Position numbers and translations under genes: made by a program
Source: Boesenbergia rotunda
Lineage: Eukaryota; Streptophyta; Magnoliopsida; Zingiberales; Zingiberaceae
Length of the DNA stretch: 64,000 nt
Direction of reading: 5' to 3'
Assembly (NCBI GenBank): GCA_024364735.1
Contig: JAGFNQ010000880.1
Location: forward strand, 801,675 to 865,674
Notes under the pieces: model-generated
Database searches by the model: none
Told to the model about the DNA's origin: nothing
The model's input: only the letters and a program-made list of their open reading frames with translations
Part shown: positions 33,991 through 46,642 of the stretch, piece by piece
How the letters are laid out: every line of letters begins with the position of its first letter
Position numbering within the stretch: position 1 is the stretch's first letter

Positions 33991-35210
33991 TTTTTTTTTA
34001 ATCAAAGAGAAAGGATCTTATTCCAAGAAGAGAAAAACCATATTTAGAAGGGGGACCAAACCTGACCTTCTAATATGGAGTTACATGGAAAAAAAGAAAA
34101 CAAAATGATTTACAATTTGAAAATCAGAGTAAAGATTGATTGTATCATCCTCATTGCTTTCATCTCTATTCGGAAAAACTCTGCTTACTTAAGAGCTTGC
34201 CCACCTTTTCCTTCAAGGATCAAATTCAAAGTCTTACAGAAATCCACCAGTCTTTTCCAGAAGGTATTGTATATAGGTTCTTCATAACATTCAAAATGAG
34301 AATTCATCAGCCATTCCTAAGACCACAAGACATAAGGCATACAGAAGTCAGCCAAACTATTATCAGGATTAGCAAGAGAATAGTCCTCTGATAGCAAACA
34401 AATAGAAAGCTTCTGAATTCTACAAATGTCTGATTTCCACGGTTTCACTTCAGAACTGTCTCAGAAACACGAAGCAGTGTTTCCAAAATTAATCAGAAGA
34501 GCATTTAGATCAAAAATCCTCATATTAACTGTTTTCAAAAATATGGAAACACAAAACAGCAAGTATATCCAGAATACTCTCAAGACCATATAAACTTTTA
34601 AGAATCAGAGACACAAATAAGATCTTTCAAACATATTCAGCTGACCATAGAAAGAATCCCAAAGAGCTAGAACACCCTACTCCAATCAATAAATTTTCCA
34701 GCACAAGCAGCATTTGGTAACCCAAGCAAAGGATTTGCAGCCCCGGCCTTGTTCTACATCTATCTCATGTTCAGTATCAAAAACATATAAAAAACCGCAA
34801 GACCCCTGAGAGCCTGATGCACATCAAAACCAACCTTCATTTATCAGGATTTGCAAACCTCCATATTAACTCTTCACATAGCAGCTCAGGACCATATCCG
34901 GAAATATCTTTCATCCGCTAATAAGGTCTGTAAACTGAATTAAGACTTTAGATGAACATAGAGACCAATCAAAACGTCAGAGAACAGGATAATTTCAGAG
35001 AATAACCCAACTTTTGAGCCAGTAAACATGAACTGATTCTATCAGTTGTCAGAGCTTCAGAACATTAAAAGCCGAGATCAAATAAGATGAAGCACAGGTA
35101 ATAATATCAAGAAGATTAATATTCAGGAATACAAATCAGTTTAGCTCTTTGCTCAAACAAACATTAATACATATCCCCGCCACCAGAGGAAAAACAGGTC
35201 TAGAAGAACT

Positions 35211-38200
35211 CTATAGTACTTTCCGATCCACTCTGATGTAAGAAATACCCAATCTATCAAGCTTGCATATACCATGCAATTCTTTTGTCATGTCATTCTT
35301 CAATAACACTCTTTCCCCTTGCGTATTAAGTGCCTGATTGGCCAAAAAATCCGCAGCGGCGTTTGCTTCTCTATAAACATGGGAGCAAAATACATGATAT
35401 TTCTCCACAAGCAATCTAATTCTTAAAATTATCTTCCTATACTCCCAACACATAGACGAAGACTGTAAAATCTTCAGAGATACCAACGAATCTGATTCTA
35501 ACCAAACCGGGAGAAAATTATAAGCTACACATAATTCAAGACCTGCTTGAATAGCAAAAAGCTCTGCCTTCACATTTGACGAAAAACCCAAGGTGCCATA
35601 CTTTGCCATAAGGAAATCTCTTGCATGGTTTCTAATTATAACCCCATAAGAAGATAAGCCAGGATTCCCTCTCGAGCATCCATCAGTGTTTAACTTGTAA
35701 CCTCCTTCATTAGGCCTCTTCCATCGCACCATAGTTATTGTGGTTCTAGTTGTTTTTTTAACTGAAGAACCCCAACTTCTAGCCACTGATATATATCCCT
35801 TCCAATGTTTACCTTTAAAGTTTCCTGCATTTTCCCCAAGCAATCAATACTGTATTATATTGCTCTTAATTTTGTACACCTTTTGTTTTAAGCCTTTATG
35901 TTTAGCCTCATTCCTAGCTAGCCATAAAAACCATAAAACAAGAAATGGTATAACTTCTTTGATATGACCTCCCTGCAACCATTTCAATCCTAATTTCCAG
36001 TCCTCTAAAATTGATGGTCTGTGAACATCAAAAACTCTTGCAAAATAGGACCAAACTTCTTTAGCAATGGGACCAACAAAAAACAAATGCTCCCAAGTTT
36101 CCATATTATCACAACAATAACATTTAGACGCAAGAGCAACTCCTCGTTTTTTTAAAATATCATCAACTGGGAGCTTCCTTTTTAAGAAACGCCAAGCGAA
36201 GATCGAAATACTAGGCCTTAACAAATCATTCCAAATAGCATAATTAATAGAAGAAACTGGATGTACCTGCCTAACATTTTCCCAAGCTGATTTCAACAAA
36301 AATTCCCCATTTAGTGCAGGTTTCCAAATTATGCGATCTGGGACAGTAGGTTGCAAATGATGGTCTGCAATTTCATTCTTCAGATCCTCCGGAAGGACAT
36401 CAAAAATAGTATTATTCCTCCAATTAAAATCCTCAAGGATATTTGCAATTTGTAAATCTTTATTTTCAATAGGCATACAATGATTAATAATAGGACCTCC
36501 ATCAAGCCACGTATCATACCAAAAATTCATTTTACCATTTCCCAATAGCCAACCGATATTCTGTTCTGCTAAGCTTCTAACTTTAATCAATCTTCGCCAA
36601 ATAAGAGATGCCTTGTTTTTTAAACCCACCACAACCGGATGTTCGGATCCACAATAAAGCTTTAAAAGAAATTCAGCCCAAAGTGTGTTTTGCTCTCTAA
36701 AACGGAACCACAATTTGATAGCCATTGCCAAACTAAAATCTGTAAGCTTCCTGATCCCTAAACCGCCTTCCAATTTCTGTTTACTGATTTCTTCCCAAGA
36801 CACCAATGTATTTTCCTGTTATTATCAGACGAGCCCCAGAAGAACTTTGCAAAAATCATTTCCAAGTTATGAAGGACAGATAATGGAGGGAGGAGAACTT
36901 GCAGTAAAAATAGAGGCATTGAGATAAGCACACTCTGAATTAAACAGAGACGACCTCCATATGACAAATTTGATATTTTCCAGCCCAAAAGTCTTTTTCT
37001 AATTCTCTCAAGGATAGGAAGAAAGTAAGCAGATTTTCTATGCCCAGTGAATAAAGGAATGCCTAAATATTTCAGAGGCCATACTCCCTCCGAAAAACCA
37101 GTAGCCATTAGAATTGATCTTTTACGAGTTTCTGTAATTTTCCTTGGTAGATAGATCGAACTTTTTCTTGCATTTACAGCTTGTCCTGAAATTTTCTCAT
37201 AGTTGTCCAGAAAAGCTTTGACTTTTTTAACACAGTTGATTGATCCATTCAGAAATATCATGATATCATCAGCATATGCAAGATGAGAGAACTTTAAGGA
37301 GCATCCTGAAACAAAACCCAAAGAAGGATTATCAATAAAAAGTTTCTCTAAACTCCTGGATAGCAATTCTGAGGCAATAATAAACAAAAATGGAGACATA
37401 GGATCCCCTTGTCTTAATCCTCTTTTTGATTGAAAAAATCCTGCCAATTGCCCGTTTATACGGATAGAAAACCAAGCTGTAGAAATACATCTTCGAATGC
37501 AAGCAATAAATTTTTCTGAAAATCCAAAGGCTGTCAAAATTCTGAAAAGTAAATTCCATTGGACCCTATCGAAGGCTTTGGCCATATCAAGTTTCATAAT
37601 CATATTTCCCCCTCTAACATGATAATTCAGCTTGTGAATCATTTCCTGAGCTAATAAAATATTATCAGAAATTAATCTGCCTTCAACAAATCCACTCTGA
37701 AAAGGGGATATGATCTTGTTTAGCAATTTTTTCAGCCTATTTGCTAATAATTTTGAGATTATTTTATAAGAAACATTACATAAACTGATAGGCCGAAAAT
37801 CTTGCCATGCTTGAGCATTCTCGATTTTTGGAATTAATACAATAGTTGTAGCAGCCATGCCTTTTGGAATCATCCCACCTGAGAAGAAATCTACCACAGC
37901 TTGAAAAACATCCTTTTGAATTAAATCCCAAAAAGAGGTATAAAATGCCACTGAAAAAACATCCGGCCCAGCCACGCTATTTTGGTCCATTTCCCACACT
38001 GATTGTTTTATTTCTTCTAGAGAAGGCATAACTGTGAGTGCTTCATTTTCCTCCATGGAAATCAGCTCTGGAATGCAACTTAAATCCAATGCCAAGTCAT
38101 TAAAAGAATCGCCTGTCAACAAATTCTCGAAGTATTTAACTGCTGAGTCTCTAATTAAATCTGATTTTTCCAAACACTCACCATCGTCCCATATCCTGAA

Positions 38201-39298
38201 TATTCTGTTAGTTAATCTTCTTGTTTGCACCATGTTGTGGAAAAATTTTGTGTTTCTATCCCCCTCAGACATCCATTTTATTGCAGCTTTTTGTCTCCAA
38301 AAATCCTCTTCCATCTGAAGAGTTTTAAAAAGAATTGCTTGAAGTTTATTTTTAGTTATTCTGTTCTCCTCAGAGGGATCATTATCAAACTTATTCTCGG
38401 CTTCGCTGAATTGTTTGTCTACATTCCGAACATTATCATGTATGTTTCCAAATATCTCCTTATTCCACCACTTCAAATGGCTTTTCAATCTCTTCAACTT
38501 GAACTGCAATTTAGAGAGTCCATAACTATCACATGGCAAGTTCCAATTAAGCATAACTGTTTGCGAGAAACCATGGTGCCTTAGCCACATTTTCTGAAAT
38601 CTAAAGGAAGCTACTGGTTGATCAAACATTGGAAAAGAAATCAGTAATGGACAATGATCAGAGGCTGCCCTGTTCAAATGCTCTACTCTCACTGAAAATT
38701 TCTGCCCCTGCTCAGATGTAGAAATCAAAACTCTGTCCAGCCTCTTCCAAATTCTATTGTTCGTCCAGGTAAAGCAGTCCCCAACAAATCCGGCATCCAC
38801 CAGCCCAGTAATCATCATAAAATTGTTAAAGTCTTCCATCGCACCTCCTTTTGTAACAACTCCTATTGATTGTTCTGTTTCCTTTGCAATAATGTTAAAA
38901 TCACCACCCACCAACCAGAATTTCTCATTTGTTGGTTTGATACGCTATAATTGTTCCCAAAGATCATACCTGCCAACTTTAGAGCATTTTGCATAAACTA
39001 TAGTAACAAACATTTCTATAGGGAGTAAGGTAGATTTCAGTCTTACATGAAGAAATTGATCATGATCAAATAAAATAGAGCATTCAATATTTGCATCATG
39101 AGAAAACCAAATTTTCCCGGAGCAGTTGGAATAAATTTCTGAGAAACCCAGCCTTTTGGCCATTATTAAACCATCTAGAGATATCATAGGCTCAAGAATA
39201 CCTACAAAGTTCAAATGGAGTTGATTTTTCAAGTAAATCAATCTTCTAAGGTAAGAGGGGTTCCCTATCCCCCTAATATTCCATATTATTCCAGACAT
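35211..39298 (-). pseudogene. LINE ORF2: endonuclease, reverse transcriptase, RNase H
   Basis: ATG at 39298. The N-terminal endonuclease region (WNIRGIGNPSYLRRL) reaches a TAG at 38945-38947, then resumes with VGGDFNIIAKETEQ. Reverse transcriptase follows, with NSVAGPDVFS, RPISLCNVSYKIISKLLANR, QSGFVEGR, KLDMAKAFDRVQW, RQGDPMSPFLFI and the catalytic LAYADDIMIF. A one-base deletion near 36812 shifts the frame inside the KIHWVSWE region. The frame then carries the zf-RVT region (CYCCDNMETWEHLFF) to a TGA at 35844-35846 and finishes with RNase H (LNTDGCSRGNPG, KAELFAIQAG, LESDSLVS, REANAAADFLANQA). The protein would nick DNA and copy the LINE RNA at the target. Three disruptions make this copy inactive, but the motifs are well kept, so it is not ancient. 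Confidence 0.9.
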
Positions 39299-39305
39299 AA
39301 ATAAA

Positions 39306-40964
39306 CTAATTTTTTGAAATCTGAGAAGCCTGAGTTTTACTTCTAGTTACCCTTTTAGGTAAAATAGAAGGATCTTTTTTGTAAGCAATTGAAGAGATAA
39401 CTTTATTCAGCTCAAGAGGAAAAGAAGATGACCTTTGTAAATGACCCCTTCCTTCTTCATCAGATATTGATTCCTCCATAAAAGATATACTCTTCTCTGC
39501 TCCCTCAAAATTTCCTTGCTTATCATACATAGGAATTCCCTCTGAAATATTTATATTCAACACCTGTTCAGTTTGATTATCAAAATTTGCTATAACAGCT
39601 CCTCCAACTTCATTCGAATACTCCTCCATAGGAACCAACACATCTTTTCCTTGCAGGTCAACTATTTCATCAAAATTATAACCTCTTTTTAACATATCTG
39701 ACTCCCTCTGTTCTATCCTCTGTACAGCCATACCAGATTTTCTATTCTGCATTGGAATTTGTTCTTCTTGCATAATTTTTGTGCTATTTGCATTCTCTAC
39801 TGAGATGTGATTGCCATCTTCCTTATCAGCATCCTGTTTCTCCATCTCCTTTTCATATTCATCTTCCTGCAAAGTAGCTAGAGATTGAAATTTATTTTCT
39901 ACATTGTACTGCTCCTTTTGCTCTTTATTTTGATGACTAGAAGAAGGATGTTTCTGTATCCAAGCTAGCCTATCTGTTTTATATCTTTCTGTAATTCTCA
40001 GGCCATTCAGCATTCCTCCATTTCTTGTGTCAGAATCTTCTCCAACTTTTTGATTTTGCTTGTCACTCAGCTCTTCCTTTGATGCCATAGATACTGCTGC
40101 TTTATTTCTCTAATCAGGTCTTGGATTGTTACCATTCGCAAAGCATTCATCAGTTGAATGGCCCAAATGGAAGCAGGAAACACAGTATTTTGGATATTTT
40201 TCGAAAATTACCTTTTGCAATCTCTTTTCCTCCCCAATTCCAATCCAAAATTCATTTGTCATTGGTTTTAACAAATCAATTTCAACACAAATTCTCGCCA
40301 TATACAACCTAGATCCATCCGCCGTTGCTTCATCTACCTTTATCAGTTTACCCACAATCCGAGCAGCTGAGAACAGAGAGTTTTTATTGAACATATGAAT
40401 GGGAAAATCAGGTAGTTGAATCCAAACTGGAACAATTGAAGATTCGGCTTCATATGAAAAATATGGTGACCATTTGAATATTCTCAGTGGAATTCCTCCA
40501 ATAAACCAAACACCTCGAGCCCAAATTCTTTCCATATCTTCATTCGATGTGAGATGCAAGAATATGTGACCCGATCGCAGCGTTTTGATATTGTATTGGC
40601 TAGATAACCCCAGATTTTTAAAAGCTTGCAAAATTACTGCAAAACTAGGTTTCTTCCCGGAAAACTTTCCAATTAGCGCATAGCGATAAGAATCTGCCAT
40701 AGACATTACCTCCTCATCGGTATAGAAAATTCCTGGTTTATTGTTGTAGGTCTTCATCTCCTTAAAATCTTCTCCAACCTCATCGAATGCTTTCTTTGAA
40801 GTTCTTGGTGAAGAAGGCCTCAGAACTGCTGCATATGAGGTCTTTCGATCTGTCGCAGTATCCGGGATAATCTGTGGCCCTACTGGATGGGCGAGATTTG
40901 CATTCGATAGGGGAGGGAAGGATGATGGATCCGGCGCCGGCGATTTGCAGACACCGGCGGCCAT
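39306..40964 (-). pseudogene. LINE ORF1, RNA-binding protein with one stop
   Basis: A 553-codon frame from ATG at 40964, broken by one TAG at 40110-40112. The first part looks like a DUF4283-type region (SYRYALIGKFSGKKPSF, GVWFIGGIPLRIFKWSPYF, VPVWIQLPDFP) followed by a CCHC knuckle (CVSCFHLGHSTDEC). The second part is charged and low in structure and ends KRVTRSKTQASQISKN. ORF1 proteins of plant L1 elements bind the element RNA. It ends seven bases before the ORF2 start at 39298. The GC-rich N-terminus contrasts with the AT-rich remainder. Confidence 0.85.
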
Positions 40965-41061
40965 CGCCGCTGTGGAGGAGCGCGCGCGAGCCCAAATCTC
41001 TAATCGCCTTCAAATCACCCAAAATCTCTCTCTCTTTAAGGTATTAGGTCACAAATAAACT

Positions 41062-42634
41062 AACTAACATGAAATGACGAAGCAAACATAACATGGCACA
41101 TAATGACATAAGGGAGCTTGGGAAAGAAATATACCTTCCCAATCACCTCGCGACCTTCTACCTTATGTCTCTCCCTTCCCAGACGTCATGTGGGCGACGA
41201 TCTACCAGGAACCGAGATCACCAAGGCATCCAAAAACCTCTCCTCCTTGCCCTAGCCGAAAATCCTAAACTAGGGTTTGCACCGTCGGGCTCTCTTCCAT
41301 CCACGCATGCGCCTCCGGCCAACCAAGGGCTCACAAGGTCGCCAACCACCAGCTCTCCATCCAACAGAGGATTAGGAAGGTGAAGAGGACTGAGAGGAAT
41401 GAAGAAGAAGGCTCTTCTTCTTCCCCAAACCCGCCGCTCACTCTCTACAACCCTCCCTCACCGCCGGCGCCCTTGCGCCACTCCTCCATGCCGCCGGCCA
41501 ATCTCTAGCCTCCTCCTGAGAGATCCGGCCACCAGCTGGAAAGGAAGATGATCTACCCTTTCCTGGCAGCCCACGCCGAGAGAGAAGAAGGAGAGAGCAA
41601 GAAGAGAAGAGAGCTTCTCTTCTTGGTGTGCGCCGGCCAACCTAGGAGAGAGAATAAGAGGGAGAAAAGAGAGAGAGAGGCCAAGGGGTTTTCCAATTGG
41701 ATCGATCAAGCCTTGGTATCATGATCTCCTAGGGTATTTATAGGGCTAAGGTAGGGACCAAGAGGAGGAGTTGGATCTTGGCCCACCAATGGATCTAAAC
41801 CCGATCCATTAATCAAAATTCATTCCACTAAAGGATCTTAATTGAACTTCCTCACCAACTCCCATATTTTCATACGAGCTCCCCATATTACGAGTCATCC
41901 ATCCCTCCATGTTTAAGATATTGAATACCCGTTAATTAATTTAAATTACTGACAATTCAAATTAATTAACCTCTAGATCCTTGACTAGTATCACTCGACC
42001 TTATCATCATGCCAGATCAAATCCACCGGCAAGGTTTAGCATGAAGAACCTTTCGAGCTCATCAAGGGGGCATCATCAACCCGACTCACTAGGACATAGA
42101 TTCCGTCAATAATCAATAGCACATCATATTATTAATATTATCTCCTAACTTACCAGGCCTATCGATCTAACAGAATAGATCTCGCCTATTGGTAAATCAA
42201 AGAAATAATAGTTAATAATATATGCCCGTTATTATATCGGGATTAAGGGATCGTACTCCATAATATAATCTTAAGGTCCTATCCAATTATTGAGTTAGTA
42301 CAAATTGGATAACCTCAGGTTTTGGTCCTGCTCAATGTACTCAAAAGCACACTAGTGTAATTCAATGGTCATGACCAACCACACCTAATTACACTACAAC
42401 CATCCCGATGGGTTGTCCAATTCCATCTCGGTTGTGAGCCTCTATTTATACTAAGCAAGGAACTGATAACATGATCTTCCGTGTGACATCACACAACATG
42501 TTATCTACAATGCAATGTAATTGGACTTCATGCATGTACTAATATAAATAGGCACTTAGTGTAGTTGTGATTTTCTTTTCAAAATGAAGATGTTCATATA
42601 AAGAAGTCATATCTTTCAGTATACACATCTTACA
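41062..42634 (-). repeat. Copia C 5' LTR, main portion
   Basis: Starts TGTAAGATGTGTATAC in sense at 42634 and is an inverted homologue of 2935-4439. It contains an LTR TATA region (TATTTATAGGGCTAAGG at about 41734) and a GC-rich transcribed part at 41090-41700 with spurious ORFs on both strands. It interrupts the reverse transcriptase frame of Sirevirus B at 42635. Confidence 0.75.
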
Positions 42635-42635
42635 A

Positions 42636-43367
42636 GCAACTACCCCCATTGGAACAAACGTAAAGATGGATAGTGATCTTGAAGGGAAGATAGTAGATCC
42701 AAAATAATATAGGAGCATGATTGGTAGCTTGTTGTACCTAACCGCTAGTAGACTAGATATATTATTTGTGGTGGGTATGTGTGCAAGGTATCAATCATTT
42801 GCCAAAGAGTCTCACCTAGTGGTAGTAAAGAGGATCTTAAGGTATATTAAGGGTACTCATAATGTCGGTCTTTGGAATCCTAAAACTCCAAACATTGAAC
42901 TATTTGGATACACCGACTCGGATTTTGCGGGTTGCAAATTAGATAGAAAAATTACTAATTGTGGGTGTCAATTTATTGGAACATCTCTAGTGAGTTGGAG
43001 TAGTAGGAAACAACCATGTGTTGCCTTATCAACCGAGGCTGAATATGTAGCAATGGGTGGGTGTGTGTCTCAATTACTTTGGATCATACATACCTTAGAA
43101 GATTATGAGTTTTATCACTCCAAGATCAAGGTTTTATGTGACAATGTAAATTCTATTAATTTGACTAAAAATCCGGTGCATCATTCTAGGACAAAACATA
43201 TTGAATTGAAGCATCACTTCATTAGGGATCATGTGGCAAGGGGTGACATAGAATTGCATTATGTTGAATCAAAGTCTAACCTTACCAACATATTTACCAA
43301 ACCTCATCCCGAAGCGGAATTCACATCTTTAAGAAGGGGACTTGGTATGTGTTTTGTAGAAGTATAG
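42636..43367 (+). pseudogene. Sirevirus B reverse transcriptase end and RNase H
   Basis: The frame enters at 42636 with ATTPIGTNVKMDSDLEGK, hits a TAA at 42705-42707 (expected Tyr in KYYRS), then continues MIGSLLYLTASRLDI to 43367. RNase H landmarks are GYTDSDFAGC, STEAEYVAMGGC and LCDNVNSINLTKNPVHHSRTKHI, all with the acidic residues in place, ending LGMCFVEV. It would remove RNA from the RNA-DNA hybrid during reverse transcription. It is truncated at its N-terminus by the Copia C LTR and carries one stop. Codons and motifs are otherwise intact. Confidence 0.9.
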
Positions 43368-44170
43368 GATCGACCTTGGAGTAATGCAATAGGAAGGTGG
43401 TGCATGAACCTTTAGGATGATACAAATGATTCACTTATGCTTATGGCATATTGATGGGTTATTAGATGTATCACATTATTGAAAATAAACCAACTATGGG
43501 GAAAACAAATGCTTAATTAATGGACATTTTACCCAAAGATCATAGTTGGACATTTTTAAATAATTTGAAAATATTTCTATGTTTTATTTGCTATGCCATA
43601 AGGTTGGAAAATACATGATTTCAAAACTAGGATGAAACTTTAGTACAAAGTTAGATTTTTTCAAAGGATTTGAACTTTGGTCAAAAAGTCAAACATGTTT
43701 GGATTTTTTATGAAGTTATATTTTTCTCTGCTAAAGTATATCTTATGAAACATGTTTGCAAACTTTCATAATTTTTGAAATTTTCTGAAATTTATGGTGC
43801 GTTTCTGAAATTCGGCCCAGAATCTAAAAAATTCAGACTGCAACATATCAGTCGACTGACCTATGGGGTAGTCGACTGATACTTCTGATTACAGAATCTG
43901 GGAGTTTTTCAGAAGAATGAAAGTTCTCTTCTTTGATGCCATTGATTATTGTTGCTTTGGGCAATCCTTTTGATGATGTCAAAGGGGGAGAATTGGGATA
44001 TTTAAGTTAGGTTTGTAACTTAACTTATGGTTTATCAAAATTAAAAATTAGGAGAGGGCATAGCTTAAGGGGGAGGTTGCCTCTTGTTTTACTATGTATA
44101 TTATCTTCAATTGATTATTGTTGTTGTTACCTAACTTAAACGTATTGCCACACATCAACAAGGGAGAGAT
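43368..44170 (+). other. Sirevirus B 3' non-coding region
   Basis: No gene; no env-like ORF is visible. It contains a CAGTCGACTG pair at about 43851-43884 and three PPT-like runs, the last (AAGGGAGAGAT) touching the LTR. Confidence 0.65.
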
Positions 44171-45100
44171 TGTTGGGGTTATCAGCCCAAGTATGATCGG
44201 GAAGATCATGGTTTTGATGTGTGTGTATCAATATGAATAAGTTAGGATGTTATGTTGTTTTGATATGTGTGAATAAGTCTTGCAAGACTTGGTGAGTCAC
44301 ACATAGAGGATGCATCCGAGGGACGAGAGCCGAGGGAAGAGGACTCCAAGGGCAAGCTAGGGGAAGTGGACTTCAAAGGGCATACGTGAAGGATGGAATG
44401 GAGGCAAACCGAGGACTTGCGTGCACATCTGAGGGACGACAGCCGGTGAAAGAGGACTTCAAGGGGTGAGCCAAGGGAGTGGACTTGAAGGCATACGTGA
44501 AGGAGGGTCTTTGGAGTGAGGGAGAGTGAATATGTAAGCTGGGCAGTCGACTGAGAATGGATCAGTCGACTGCCAGCAGGGAACTCGAACTCACAAAAAG
44601 ATCAGTTGACTAGTCCAAGACCAGTCGACTGACCAACCCGAAAAACTCGTCGTTGGGCTAGCTGCTGCGGTGGGATCAGTTGACTGCCCTGTGGGCAGTC
44701 GACTAGTATCGGGCTGGACAGCTTAAGGAGTTGTCCTCTACTCTATTTAAAGGGAGACTTTTGAGCAAATCAAGGTTGCGGTTCTAGAGAGTAGAATCAG
44801 GTTCTATGTGCTCAAAATCTCCAGCTCTTCCTCTCACTTTCTTTTTCATCTTTGTAAAGAGGAAGAGTGCCATTTGTGAAGGTTTCTCCACCTTGAAGGA
44901 GATATTCATAGTGGAGCTCGTGCGTGTGTGTGGATCCTTGGATTAGTCACCTCTCTAAGGTGGATACCAAGTAAATCAGGGGGTTAGCATTGCTTTTATT
45001 ATTTTTATTGATTTTGTTTGTGTTTAGCTAACAATCTTTGTAGACAAAATCGAAAGAAAGCTATTCACCCCCCCTCTAACTTGACGCCACGATCCTAACA
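44171..45100 (+). repeat. Sirevirus B 3' LTR
   Basis: 930 bp, TGTTGG...CCTAACA, with TTCACCCCCC near the end and CAGTCGACTG palindromes at about 44545-44710. It resembles the element G LTR in its first 80 bases. It is inserted in the gag of the Ty3 element; bases 45101-45105 (AGATC) are the candidate duplication. Confidence 0.85.
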
Positions 45101-45435
45101 AGATCTTCCCCTGTCCATCCTCCTGTCGTTAAACGCTGGAGGCGGCAGAATGCGCCCTCTCCATTTCTCCCATGAAATCTCGTCTAGGTACTGGGGCTAT
45201 CATTGCCACCCCCCCTGTGACGAGACGGATCTTCGATTTTGATTGTGCGAGGCTGACGCCCTGGGGATCTCGGCCTGCATCGGAGCCGCTTGTTGAGAGG
45301 CGGTTTGTTTAATCTGATGCTGCTCCAGTGCTCCTCTGGCGGCGTTGGCGACTAAACGATCCAACTCCTCCCGCATCAAAATGATGGGTTGTCCCCCTCT
45401 AGATCTGCCATCACAGTGTTCCTTCTGGTGCTTTG
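45101..45435 (-). pseudogene. Ty3-type gag N-terminus (minus strand), left half of a split element
   Basis: On the minus strand, an ATG near 45410 opens MADLEGDNPSF. After a one-base shift the frame continues MREELDRLVANAARGALEQH and QAEIPRASASHNQNRRSV, a charged gag N-terminus of the kind seen in plant Ty3/Gypsy elements of the Tat group. It is cut at 45100 by the Sirevirus B LTR and separated from its own LTR and primer site (57130 onward) by element G. The CTTTG duplication at 45431-45435 and 57125-57129 joins the halves. Confidence 0.65.
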
Positions 45436-46576
45436 TGTTGGTGAAATCGACCCAAGTTTGATTAGGTAGATCATGAGTTTTGATGTGTGTGTCAATATGA
45501 TTAAGTTATAGGGTTTCATGTTGATCTAATATGTGTATATGAGTGTGCAGGTTTGCAGGATACACATAGACTTAGTTGGACGTCTTCGGGTCTGGTGAAG
45601 GATGGTATGGGAGACAAGCCATGGGCTTGCATGCATCCGAGGGACCGTGGACAAAGCAGGGACGATGAGCTGAGGGAAGCGAACTTCGAGGCATACGCGA
45701 AGGGTGGCATGGGAGACAAGCCGAGGGCTTTCATGCATCCAAGGGACGAGAGCCAAAGTGGAAGAAGGCTTGAAGGCAACAGGTCGAGGTTGCTGGAACA
45801 GGAATGATGAGTCGAGGGAAGCGTACTTCGAGGCATACGCGAAGGATGACATGGGGGGATAAGCCGCGGGCTTGCATGCATCCGAGGGACGACAGCCAAA
45901 GTTGAAGAGGGCTTGAAGGCAATAGATCGAGGTTGCTGGATGAAGAGTCAGCTGAGTCGTGAGGATTCGAGTGCTGAGAGAACTGTACTCGGGAAGAGAA
46001 ATCATAGGGTTCGAGTGCTAAGAGAATCTATACTCGGGAAGGGAAACCTTAGGTGGCAGTCGACTGATGCTTGATCAGTCGACTGAGGTAGAACACAAAA
46101 AGATCAGTCGACTGATGCTTGGTCAGTCGACTGTTACAGTCGACTGGCATAGTCGAGTGGTGTCGATCAGAATGCGAATCGTCAGGCTGTGACATTCGAA
46201 TTCGCGAGGACCAGTCGACTGCCCCAGGGTCAGTCGACTAGTAACGGTCAGAACAGTATCGAGCACTATTTAAGAGGGCTCGTTTTTTACTATTCTTTCT
46301 TGGCGAAACAAGCTTGGGTAAAGCCTATTAGTAGCCTAAACGTGCTCAGTGATTATTCAAGGATTGTGGCGATGTTTCTCTACCCACAAGGAGCGACAAG
46401 AGCTAGCCGGACAACCGTGAAGTAGGAGTTTCATCTCCGAACCACGTAAAGGTTGTGTTAGCATTGTTTAGTTTGTTTTTGTTAGTTTTTCACTTGCGCT
46501 TGCTAACCCTTGTAGGAAGAAAATCGAAAAAGTAGCTATTCATCCCCCCCTTTAGCTAAATGCCAAGGTCCCAACA
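45436..46576 (+). repeat. element G 5' LTR
   Basis: 1141 bp, TGTTGG...CCCAACA, with a C-run near its end and CAGTCGACTG palindromes at about 46054-46240. Relative to the 3' LTR it lacks about 50 bases near 46410. Overlapping ORFs at 45516-46005 on both strands are LTR sequence. Confidence 0.85.
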
Positions 46577-46578
46577 AG

Positions 46579-46590
46579 TGGTATCAGAGC
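46579..46590 (+). promoter_or_regulatory. primer-binding site of element G
   Basis: TGGTATCAGAGC two bases after the LTR end, complementary to initiator tRNA-Met. Confidence 0.9.
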
Positions 46591-46642
46591 AAGGTTCGCT
46601 CATCTACGTACTAACCACCGAGAGAGCAAAAAGCTAGAGGAA

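Larger units (their letters stand above)
33991..41053 (-). mobile_element. L1-type LINE retrotransposon
   Basis: About 7.06 kb on the minus strand. A poly(A) tail (TTTTTTTTT at 33991 on the plus strand) is at the left, and ORF1 then ORF2 read from the right. AATAAACT at 33983-33990 and 41054-41061 is a short candidate target duplication, so the right boundary is less certain. It has ORF1, endonuclease, reverse transcriptase, a zf-RVT region and RNase H, each with one or two disruptions. The 3' UTR is about 1.2 kb. It is inserted in the 5' LTR of Copia C. Confidence 0.85.
22790..42634 (-). mobile_element. Ty1/Copia element C (minus), heavily interrupted
   Basis: Minus-strand Copia whose 5' LTR lies on the right (42634 to 41062, then 33990 to 33699; about 1.87 kb without the LINE). 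It then runs through primer site, leader, gag, protease and the start of the integrase zinc region, and stops at 22790 where element E's LTR begins. Element 2 (24069-31636), a solo LTR (31826-32801) and a LINE (33991-41053) are nested in it. The right end (TGTAAG in sense) was inserted into the reverse transcriptase of Sirevirus B. No 3' LTR is present. Confidence 0.8.
42635..45100 (+). mobile_element. Sirevirus B, 3' end of an autonomous element
   Basis: Plus strand: end of reverse transcriptase, RNase H, a non-coding 3' region with several PPT-like runs (AAAGGGGGAG near 43981, AAGGGGGAGG near 44068), the PPT at about 44160-44170 and the 3' LTR. The 5' part was cut off by insertion of the Copia C LTR. 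The C-run near the LTR end and the repeated PPTs place it with Sireviruses. It is the only remnant here that shows what an enzyme-bearing partner of the gag-only elements looks like. Confidence 0.8.

Noticed and set aside
45516..46005. Overlapping ORFs of 60-159 codons on both strands
   Set aside because: They lie inside the element G LTR and similar ones recur in related LTRs (51273-51596, 31894-32156); no domain is recognised.
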